Below, in pieces: positions 51,991 to 62,463 of a stretch of DNA of 64,000 bases (position 1 is its first letter; each line of letters begins with the position of its first letter). The notes beneath the pieces were generated by a model. That model did not search any database and was not told the DNA's origin. It worked only from the letters and a program-made list of their open reading frames with translations. Origin of the DNA: Pithys albifrons albifrons (lineage: Eukaryota; Chordata; Aves; Passeriformes; Thamnophilidae); NCBI RefSeq assembly GCF_047495875.1, contig NC_092467.1, positions 16,085,566 to 16,149,565 of the forward strand, given 5' to 3'. The position numbers were made by a program, and so were the translations under genes.

Positions 51991-54900
51991 CTCTGTCCTT
52001 CCTTAAAAATTAACTATTGATGTAATTGAAAATTTTTAAGTTACGGATAGATAAGATAAAACCACTTATAAATGTAAGGTAGCTGCAGTGTAAACTCCAC
52101 TTATTTCACCAGTTTCTTGTTTGCCACCACACAGCCCCATCCCTGCACCAAAAAACCCCATACCTCTAAAGCCTTCAACATGATTCTTTGGCTCTTCATA
52201 CATATACTGAAATAATCTTCATACATTCTTTCTGCAGAAACATATTTGCGTTGTTAAATATCTTTAAATTGAAAATACCATTAAATTGAAAATTGAAATT
52301 GAAAATACTCTTAGGAATCATAGAAAGTGTTTTACAAAATACCAACAGGGACCAAAGATAAAGGACCAAAAAATAAGCTTTATCCTCTGGCTACCACAAA
52401 CTACAAAGAAATACCAGAAATATACACATCAAAACATGGAAAACAGAATTATCAGTTAGAATGTATGAAAAAAAAAAAGATAGAAAAAGTAGAGTGGTTA
52501 CAGATGCAATAATACTTTACTTTTGGTGGAATTGATAAGACCTGAATTATAAAACCTAAATTACCTAATTTCAAAGAAAAAGAGGTTTGTGTTTGATGGT
52601 ACAAGTAGTATTTTAAAAACTAATTGCTAACAAGAAGGAAACATTCAAATAAAGTGTCTGAGCACATTTTTACAGGCTTTTTTCCCCTCGTGGTTCACTG
52701 AAGTAGATGTAGACATGGTGCCTAGGGACCTGGGTTAGTGGTGGACTTGATGTAGTAATAACCATAGTGTACCATTTATATTGGGCGCTCTGTTAAAATC
52801 TTCAGTCATAGGAATAGTTAATGACTATTAACAGGTTAGATTATTATTATTACATGTGTCTAAATCTCATATACCCTGAACCTGATTTTCCTCTCTATCC
52901 TTTCTATCAACAAATTAAATCCATAAAGCTTAAGCTGTTATCCAGTCAATGTAAACAAGATTAGAATATGTGTCCTTGTAATAGGATTGCACAACTACAT
53001 AAAGATTACAAATAAATGCAAATTGATTAGAACTAGGTTATCTAAAACTCAGTTCCATGTTCAACAGGTTCAAACTTGTCATGAACTACATACCTTCAAA
53101 TTATAAATTTAAGTTGTAATTGAAGAATCTCCTGACAACTTCTCTCAGATCTAGAGAGAACTCATGCTTCTTTATTAATGGAAGGTAGGTTTTGATCTGT
53201 CTCAGTAGTACACACTTTGGCATTCAGCTAGAAGGGTAGAAGGAAAATCTCTGAACCTGAAGTAGGACATAAGTAATTGACTTTATTTACTGTCTTTCTC
53301 CTGAAAGCACTGTAGTGAAATTAGTAAAGGGTTGGGTCACTCATCTTCAAATCAGAGACACCTGAAAGAAGACAAAATCAAAAAAGCCATTATACACTGG
53401 GGAATAATTCCAAGACTAATGACAAAAATATTTATAAAACTGGAGTTGGGTCTCTGGGTATATCCAGCTTAAATATATTTTTTGCAATTAAAAGATGTCA
53501 TTAAGAGAAAATGAAGTCTCTGGACAGATAAATATTTTGACTATGATTCTGGATTTATGGTTTGCTCATATACTTAAACCTGTGTAACTTTCTTGGTCAA
53601 AGGATTTCTGTATAGTTGTTTTCATAGTCCAGCCTTGCTGATACGGTTCACTTATCTGGCACAAGTAAGCTATACAGGAACACTAAACAAGAGCAGATGT
53701 AATAAATATATATATTTGGCATATCACTTCCTATATTAATTAGCCCTGTCTCTGGAAACGAGAGTAACACATTTCACCTTGAGCTACAGTTCTGAAGAAT
53801 AAAGTTGAGGATATAAAAATATCTAATGTCAATTATATGTCCATTGCACTTAACAGTCTCTGTTATTTGCCACTTCTCTATTGAAGGAGAGAGAACTGGC
53901 AGAGTTGCTGGAACAGACGTGAAAGGAAACAGAGAACCCAGCAGGGCAAAGGCAATTAAACCTCACAACTAATAAGGGAATTAGTTGCTGAGCAACAACT
54001 ATGGGAACATATGGAACACAAGCTCTGTTTACCAAGTGATCAAGGCAAAATAAAGAGCTATTATAGACACTAACTAGAGTGTAAGTTTAACTTGGCAGCA
54101 TTTTTAGCTGTAATATTCCTTTTTAAAAATACAGTTTTCTTTCAGAATTAAATTAGATCAAATTATGAATGTAAGCTACAGAAGACAGAGAAAGGGGATA
54201 TGGCAAAAAAGACTAATAAAGGTGGTCCCCCATCTGCCTTTATCAAATGGGAGTCTACACTGCTGATCACTGGCAAAATATCCAAAGAAGCAGAACAAAA
54301 CTTGCTTGTTTCCTTTCTGGCAGCAAGAAAATGCATTTCTCTGTGCACTTTTGTTAGTTTCTTTTGACTTCAAGTTTCCTTTGTGACATCAAGTCTAAGT
54401 CCAAGAAAGTGTCTGTCTTCATTCATTCTTTCTTTACCACATAAAAGCTTTTGCGAGTCTAGTATTTTTTTGCTTCTCAGATTCCTGTTTCAAATAAATC
54501 ATTGAGCAATGCATTAGTCAATTCATGGGTAAAGCAGGCCATATTTATATTCAAAAAATGTCCAAGTTCCTGTTCCTAGTGATATGTCCTTTCTTTCCTA
54601 GGAAATGGAATTATCATAATCTTTATCAGAAGAAGGTTTAGGAATTAGCACAATCAATGAAAAAGAAATTCCCAGTGCATGCTTAATTCAAAAATCTTGT
54701 TAAGAATCAAGACCTTTAGTTGTATATTTTGTACACCACTGCAAGACTTCTCAATTAATTCAGTCAGTCTTTTCAAACAAGTAATAAAGAATCAACACTC
54801 ACTGAACTTTGAATGAGTCTGAGAATCTATTCACAAATATTTAAACAGAAGAGCACTAGGGCTGGATGTAATTATTCAGATTCTGAGGATATAGATTTGG

Positions 54901-55042
54901 ACTCAACACAAGATAACAAGTCTGGATATAAGCAGAATAGTACAGTAAGAGTTTAAATACTGCATCAAAAGAACTTGGAAGCTGAAATCCAGCCAATTCT
55001 AGCCTCTCTTAATGGAATTCCACCTCCCCCACCGAATGACTG
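51991..55042. other. Intergenic desert, no gene seen
   Basis: About 3 kb of very AT-rich DNA. At 52249-52310 the word AAATTGAAAAT recurs three times. No exon or RNA gene supported. Confidence 0.6.
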
Positions 55043-55070
55043 TCTCTGCCTGGCAGTCTCTGCCTGGCAG
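55043..55070 (+). repeat. Perfect 14-bp tandem duplication
   Basis: TCTCTGCCTGGCAG occurs twice without gap or mismatch, in a GC-raised spot of AT-rich DNA. Confidence 0.85.
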
Positions 55071-57848
55071 TACTACATGTTTGAAAAGGTAACACCTCGA
55101 GTTCAAATTCCTCCTGAGATTTCAAAATTCCAAGGCGATACAATCTCAGCTTAAGCCTCTGCTCTTTGTCAAGAGGTGCCTGTGTCAATCATGCTTCTCA
55201 GAATAAGAGGAGAGAGGGAGGAAATTGTTCTGTGAAACATTTGAAAAATGCAGTTCAAGACTTTGTAGCCCGATTTTAAGTTTAATGAAATACTTAAAAC
55301 ACCCACAAAGTTATTAACAAAATATAGTAATATTTAATATTGGAATTGGGTAACCTAGATAATAATTTAGACTTCTTTTTTCTAAAGCATTTCAGGAAAA
55401 TTTATCAGGGCTGATTAGGAGAAAAAAAAAGACAGGAAAATGGAAACACTATGGCAACAGCAGGTCCACAGACTATTTTACTCTTCTTGGGACTGCTAAT
55501 TGATCAATACATTGTTACCTATATTTAGTGTTTTGCAATATTGCACAATACTGTATTTGATAAGATCAGCATAGATGCTATAGATTATTCACAAGAAAGG
55601 GCAAAGCTATGCATATGTAGTTAAATCTTTCCAAATCTCTCTATATATTTCAAAACCTAGTATGCTGCTAGCACAGTTTTTCTTTGTTCTGAGGAAAACA
55701 CTCAAGGTAAGAACATATTTCCTCTCTGCACTTTACATTCCTTTCAAATACACTCACAAAACCCCAAACACTGCTAATCAAACAGCTACATGTTTAAAGT
55801 TAACAGTTTGGAATGTCAGCATTTAGGCTTTACAAGAGACCCTAACTTGACTCCTAACATAATAAAATACAAAATACAATGACACAGTTGTTTCAAAATC
55901 CTTGAGACTTTCAGGGTTCAACATTCAGCTCTCTGCTACAAAACATACAGCTTTACTAGTGAAATACTGGTTACTGGTGTGTTACTCACCCCTTCTTTAC
56001 TAACTGCTGAAACAATTCACACAATCACTAGAAGTGCACTTTGTCAGGCCCCTGATATGGTGAAGGAATGCATTTGGGTGCTGGCTGCTGCAGAAGGATC
56101 CTCCACACACAGGAACGGAATGCTCAAATCAGTGCTGCTGCATTAGCCTTTTATGTACTTTAATACTTTCTTTGTTCCTTGAAAATGAAATTTCAAGTCT
56201 GACACTGGGGGTACAAGTATACCTATTGCAGTAAATTTTATGTCTTATATAAATTGTTATTTCATTGGAAAAAAGTGATGTCACTTTACAGTGATATTTA
56301 ATGATTCAGTAAGCAATTATGTCAAGTTAAATAGATATTACACAGTGTTTCCACTGTGTTCTTTCCATTATGATTTCATTAAAGAATAAGGTACAACTTT
56401 AGATCTATTCTTACAAACAATATGCCACTATTTATTTTCAAACTATCTAAACAACAGCCTTTCTTTAATTGCATACAGTAACTAATATTTTATGAAGCAC
56501 AATTCTAGCTACCACTGACGTGCTTTGTTTTCTGAGGAAAAGAGAAACACAAGGATATTAAATTCCAATGATTATGATAATGTGTTTTCTTACTAAGTTA
56601 ATTCCAATAGAAACTTGGAAAGCTCAAAAGACTGTGCTGTGACTGATACAAGATAATCGTTAGAAATCAGCCATTTTACATGGTACAGAAAACGTTCAGA
56701 ATTTTAAAGGCTGACTAAAATCAAGGAGAGAATCAATGCTGATTCTTATTCTAAGTCATAGGAACATACAAAGTGCAGTGTACAACACTACTTAGCTAAT
56801 GTTCCCCAGGAAGGAGAAAAATGGGGTACTGTGATGGAAGAGAAAGATGACAGAAAGGACACAGCAATCTACTGCCTGAAGCTGGAGAATCAAAGCCATA
56901 TCTACAGAGATGCAGGTTATTAAAGAAATTCTCAATTTAATATTGCTGTTTAGTGCTGAATATATTTTTGTTGTATCAAATTACTCTAAAAGGGAAAGCT
57001 ATTTCACAAGAGAATTAAACATTTTAATAGCAAAGTCAAACAGAGTGCTGTTTACCTTTTCATCTCTCACAGTTCCTAAGAATAAGTCTAATGACAGTCT
57101 AGAGACCACACTTGTTGAAAATGAAGCTTTGTTTATTTTACTGGTGTAATTGCCTAACCTTCAAGACACGCTTAAACAAATATTTTAAAAACCACTGAAT
57201 TTGACTAGCTCTACCTTCACTGGGAAGTTATACATGCCACATCTAACATTAAAAAATCAGTACTTTTTAACAGTTGGTGAGAAAGGGAACTAAGTTTTAC
57301 TAACAGTTTTAAATAACTGTCTACTAAAATGCACTTATTTCATCCCTCAGATGTAAAGGATCATGAGCTGAGATTGAATTCAGTATGAAAAAAGATGCTA
57401 CTTTTAATATACTTGCCTCCTTTTAAGCAGCCTTTATTGTCAATTAATGTTTATGTTGCCTTTTGGTTTTTTCAGTTTAGTCTCTTCCTCATAAACTCAA
57501 TGTACAAGACAAAAAAGTAAATAAGGTCTGGTAGTTGCACTTCTGTCTAGCATCATTTGTGAAAAATAAATCTTACAAGAAAGATGCACAGGAACTGCAA
57601 GATTAATTTGTGTCATTCAGATATTATGGGGTAAACTAAATACCCCCAGAGGCTACTTCACAGTTGTGATGGAACACCTGGAATAAAGGGAAGAGAGACA
57701 AAATCAAACAATAGGTTTAATCCTGGAACAGTTTGGTTTGGACACCCTAAAGCATCTTGGCCCAGAAGGAATTGATACAATTTAGTGTCTCTATCTTCAT
57801 AGTTTCTGTTGTACTTCAGTGACATTTACTACTACTTTTGTGATTGCT
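55071..57848. other. Intergenic desert, no gene seen
   Basis: 2.8 kb of AT-rich DNA. An 8-bp inverted repeat with a 4-nt loop (ACACAGTG, TTTC, CACTGTGT) lies at 56340-56359. No gene supported. Confidence 0.6.
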
Positions 57849-57861
57849 TGCCCTCTGGCAG
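57849..57861 (-). promoter_or_regulatory. CTCF-like motif (minus orientation)
   Basis: TGCCCTCTGGCAG on the plus strand is CTGCCAGAGGGCA on the minus; its CCAGAGGGCA part is a perfect fit to the CTCF core SYAGRKGGCR. Orientation is opposite to the motifs at 8884 and 12887. Confidence 0.4.
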
Positions 57862-60800
57862 GAGGGAGTCACTAGTAAACAAACACAGCTGCACGCAGCT
57901 CTAGGGTTGTGCCCCAGCACTGCTCACAACACACTGTGGGACTGCTCTCGCCACCCGCTTTCTGAGGGCATCAAAATAACTGAAGCATAGTTTAAATTTT
58001 CATTTACACAATCTTATTTACCCCAAGGGGTTCCTGAAGATAATAGAAATTAAATGCACAAAAGTCCGCTGGTCAAATTCCTTTTTTTTAAATAATGCTG
58101 TAAAACAAAGATTCGAAAAGGATAATAAATGCATCCCACATCATTCTGTGAGTAAGAAATAGGAACTTGGAGTTAACACCAAAGCAAAGACAAAAATTTT
58201 CAGTGTGGGAAAGGTTCAAAGCCTCCCTTTCCTGGGATGTCTCCCTTGCCCCTCAAGCAGGCATCATTTCCACACAGGGATGCCAAGCCCGTCCAGACCC
58301 AAAAACTCCCATAAGATGTGTTCTTTTGCTAGGGTCTCTTTTTAAAGTACCCATATGAGGAGATGTCTGTATGACTAATGGGCTAACAACTCACATTTTG
58401 GAAGCAGAATGTCAGAAAAAACATTCAAATATTTGCTTCATGATTTCTACTATCAATGAGAAATTAATATTTTATGTGTGATTCCCCTGTAAGAAATATA
58501 TTTTGCTAATTTCAAGAGTTTTATATCAGCTTTGCTTATTTGTTACTTTTCTTCAGAAAGTGAAAGGAAGATCCATTAATGTCAGAAATGGATTTAAAAT
58601 ATTTCTATCCCAGTGCAACTCTGTAGTTTTCAGTTAAGCTGCATGTGATTTTATAAAATCACCAGGCAGTTTTAGAATCACAGAACAATTTACTATAATT
58701 TAGGAAGGAAGAAAATCTGGGATGCACAAGGAACTCACTGTACTAGGTCTTCCATTGGTATGGGGATTTCAGGGATAAACACAGCTACTTTTAGGTATAA
58801 GTGTTGATTCTTCACTCCATTACACTAGTTTAATGACATTGCTTACCACAGGGTCAAGAAAACTATACTAATTAAGTTTCTACACATCAAAAAGGGAATG
58901 TGGTAACCAATTTTAATTAGAAGTACTGTTACACTGGTATTTATGAGTCTATGGATGCATTTATGACACAGTATTTGATACAGCAGCTCTTCAAGAGAAA
59001 TGCTAAAATACTAAAGAAGCAGGTACCACATCAGAGATTGTTTACCTAGAGTTCTGGGTTTCCTAATTAAATACAATTAGTTGTATAATTACATTAATTA
59101 CCCAATCATATGGGTCGTTGAGACAAATTAAAGATCTAAAATTCCAGAGAAATATCAAGAGCAGTTCCATTGTAGAAAAAGCTCCCAGGGGTTTCAGAAC
59201 TTGCTCACATGAGTAAATTTTACACTATGGAGCGTGACAATATTGCTGACTTTTACATTACCACAGAATGATGAATGTTTTATAGCACTACAAAATTTCA
59301 AAACACTAGTAAGTATTACCAAATTTTACTTACAATCTTGCAAAAGCATCAGCGTAAAGAAACTAATCTGTTTCTGATGTCACCTGAGGCATTACACTTC
59401 AACAATTATACATGACTGTACGGAAAACACAATGTTGCATTGCTTTGCTAAGCACAGAATGATTTTGTAGCTCTCTCTAAGTGAACCAGTTTAGAAATCT
59501 GCATTTCTTTTTTAGAAAAGGGAATTTTACAGATATAGTTTTGCTTTTCTTTTCACTTTTCCTATAATCAATATGTGAATTGGTTCTGTAACTTGCATAT
59601 CAAGACAAGAAAATCTGTAGAACCTGCTTGTAATCTGGCAAAGTGTTCCAATGGTGAACAACCTTCATTCCACTCAGGTCACCAGGGTGAAGATGTCACA
59701 GAGTGGAAGAGGTCATGTAACATAGAGCATCGAGCCAAGCTTGTGCTCTTGCATGTCTCCCACATATTCTAAATAGCCACAGCAAGATCTTGGCCTACAC
59801 CAATAGAAATGTTCCATTTATTTCAACATACAAATAAATTATTTTGAATTGGTTTAGACGCCCATACTAGGACAATATGGATTTCACCTTAGGAATAATT
59901 TTTTCTGCTTGTTGTAAAATGAGCAGATGATGACTAAAATAGTTAGCAACATGTCTACATTTTGACATTTCACTATGGAAGCTAAATACTAAATTTCTAG
60001 ACAAATTTCCAGAGCTCTACATCAGCAGAATTCTTGCCTGCATTTAGCAATATGTTTGAAAAAACACACAATTTTTCTGTGTTGAATGAGCTGCTGAAAT
60101 ACCATGAAGTGGGCAGGAAATGTGACCAGAATGTCAAAGTCAGTAGTTGCTGAACAGGCTTCTGGCGAGGGTCATCAGCTCATGCCAGGTAGTGCCAGTG
60201 AGGTTCCTCGCACTGGAGCCAGGCAGTGCCAAGCAGTTCTGAGTCTGTAATGAAGTCTGCACTTGGTCAAGAGGAGAAAGAAGAGCAGTGGCAGCAGCAG
60301 CTCTTCACCTCAAGTGCTTCTCTCTTTTCCATCACACAGTTACCCTGCTAACCTGATCTAGCTACACTGCCCCCTTGCCATGCTGTCTTTCCCCCATCTT
60401 TCTTTTCCTTTCAACTTCCTTCCCTCAAAATGGCTAGCTTGGGAAAGTTATCCTGTTTTCTCTAACCACACAACTCCCCTCAGCTGGTAGGTAAGCTGGT
60501 TTAAACAGTTTACTTTGGCAAACTGGTGGCCTCGTTCTCTCATTCTGCAGCACGGAGAAGGACATCTGAAAGTTTAGTTTTACTGAATATTGAAATATCT
60601 TGCTAGAAATTGAAATAAGGTAACAGCGGTCACACCAGTTAGCCTGGCCAGGGTCTGGATGCTTCCTTGCCTACCTCAAGAATGGGAGTTCATGACACAG
60701 GAGGTGGGAATGAGAAGGATGGGCAGGAGAAGGGGACCCTGAGACTATCTCCATAAAAACTGGAAACTCCTGCTGTCGCACTTTCCATCTTTTGTAACTG

Positions 60801-61439
60801 AACTACAAGAAAATTAAATGGAATTAAAGCCTGAAGGTGATTTTAAAGTTTTATATAAGCTTACCTTTTCTTTAAACAAGAGGTTACTGCTTCTCCTTGT
60901 AAAGTCTTCTGAAAATCAACTGTGATCTTATAAGATCTTGAAAAGCTAGACACACAAGGTCTGTATCCTACAAGTTAAAAGCATGCAATATTTTTGGCTG
61001 ATGCAACACTGGCATACAACTACATAGAGACATGGTTGAAATTTGATCAAAAACAAGGCAGGAAAATAAGAAGGTATATGTCAGACTTTAATGAAGGTAT
61101 GTTAGTAATTTAAAAATCCAGGGTTTAGTTGTGCCTTGAAACACAATATATGAATTTTAATGCAGACTCTAGTTTAAATAGATATTGTAGTTTCGTTCAT
61201 ATGCATTTATTCTGCGTTATGAGACAGAACTGATTGTTTCCATCTAAGTATGTGTCAATCATGAAAATTAAAGGCAATTAAATATGAAACTTCCCTATTA
61301 CCTTCTTACCTATGTTTTCCAGGTACATTGTAGAAGTCAGCATCAAAATATAAAGAAGAGTCAGCTTAAGATTGTAAATGTATATATACCCCTGAATTAT
61401 GATACAGGTTCTACTGCCTAGTCTGTTTGCCACATTCCT
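57862..61439. other. Intergenic, upstream of F3
   Basis: AT-rich DNA. A CR1-like trace (AGAATCACAGAACAATTTA) at about 58675-58715 is too weak to call firmly. At 60184-60230 GCCAGGTAGTGCCA and GCCAGGCAGTGCCA form a loose direct repeat around a small hairpin (60195-60216). No gene seen. Confidence 0.5.
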
Positions 61440-61875
61440 GCGTCAGATTCCTGAGCTCAGTACGAACAGAGCTCCCTCTAGAGCTTGAGCATTAGACAGA
61501 ACCAAAGCACGCACCCCCCGATTCCGAAGCTTGGTTAAAGCTCCTAGAAAGGGAGCAACCGCGAGAGCCACACACATCCCAGAGGGGCCTAGGAGCCTGG
61601 CACAAAGGCTGAGATTAGGAAAACCTTCTGTCAGGGACTGATTCCCTGTTAACAGCGAAATTGGCATACCTTTCCAATGTGAGCTTGTAGGAAAAGGGCC
61701 AACAAGTCCCCGGTTTACGGGAGAGGTGAGGCACTAAGGCCCGAACACTTGAAACAGCTGGTGCCTGGTGTGACAGGTGAGCCTCGGCAGGGCTCACGTT
61801 TGCACTGCGTGAGGGAGTGGAGGATGTGACCCGGCTAAGCAGCTGTGTCCAACGTTCTCTGTGGTGAGGCAATGA
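61440..61875. other. GC-raised block 0.5-0.9 kb upstream of F3
   Basis: About 430 bp with clearly higher GC than the desert and scattered CpG, separated from the F3 CpG island by a short AT-richer stretch. TGACTAA, an AP-1-like word, follows at about 61873. Minus-strand frames of 74 and 85 codons have no recognisable product. It could be a distal promoter element. Confidence 0.4.
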
Positions 61876-62334
61876 CTAATATATTTAGCCCTTCAGAATG
61901 TATAGGGTCAAAGCTAATTAACCCAACCACTTCTGCCTGACCAGCTGCCCCACAGAGCAGCCATTTCTGAGCTAGGATGCTGTTTGTCCCTTGACAGCCG
62001 ACCAAAGGCTGGCAGTGGGTGAAGCTGGTTATCCACTAGTGTCCACTTTCACCAGTATTCCAAGAGGGGAAGGGAGGGCTAGTGCAGGTGTATGGTAACA
62101 CCAAACAGGCAGGGGGACACGGACTGTCCAGGTGTGCCCACACATCCAGGTGGGGCTGCGCCCGGGAACGGGGTGGCGGGACTGGAGCCCGGGGGATACT
62201 CTGACCGCCCCTCAGTGCCCCTCCTCCTCATGACAACACCCCTTTCCTCGAAGATCCCCCCCGCTCCCCTTGCTCAAGCAGAGATATTCCCACCGCCCAC
62301 GATCCGACTTGCCTTGCAGTCCCCGCCTCCAAGT

Positions 62335-62344
62335 CCATATAAGG
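62335..62344 (+). promoter_or_regulatory. TATA box embedded in a CArG box of F3
   Basis: CCATATAAGG is a perfect CC(A/T)6GG serum-response-factor site and at the same time holds TATAAG at 62338-62343, 62 bp ahead of the start codon. A start site is expected near 62368, giving a leader of about 30 nt. Confidence 0.7.
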
Positions 62345-62399
62345 CCGAACCTCCGGCCCCGCCGCACTCACCGTGCTGGACGCGCTATCCCTGCCGAGG

Positions 62400-62463
62400 A
62401 TGCTGCGCTGCGCCGCCGGACGGGCCGTGCTGCTGAGCGCGCTGCTGAGCCGCCTGGCTGCGG
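62400..62463 (+). CDS. F3: F3 coding exon 1 (signal peptide)
   Basis: ATG at 62400 with A at -3; 21 codons plus 1 nt. [21 protein letters not shown] has a basic start, a hydrophobic core and small residues before a likely cleavage site at the exon border. Donor G|GTGGGT, phase 1, the same phase as in the human gene. The signal peptide is shorter than the human one (32 residues). Confidence 0.92.

Noticed and set aside
58671..58720. Second CR1 tail
   Set aside because: Only AGAATCACAGAACAATTTA resembles the antisense tail; the following bases do not fit well enough.
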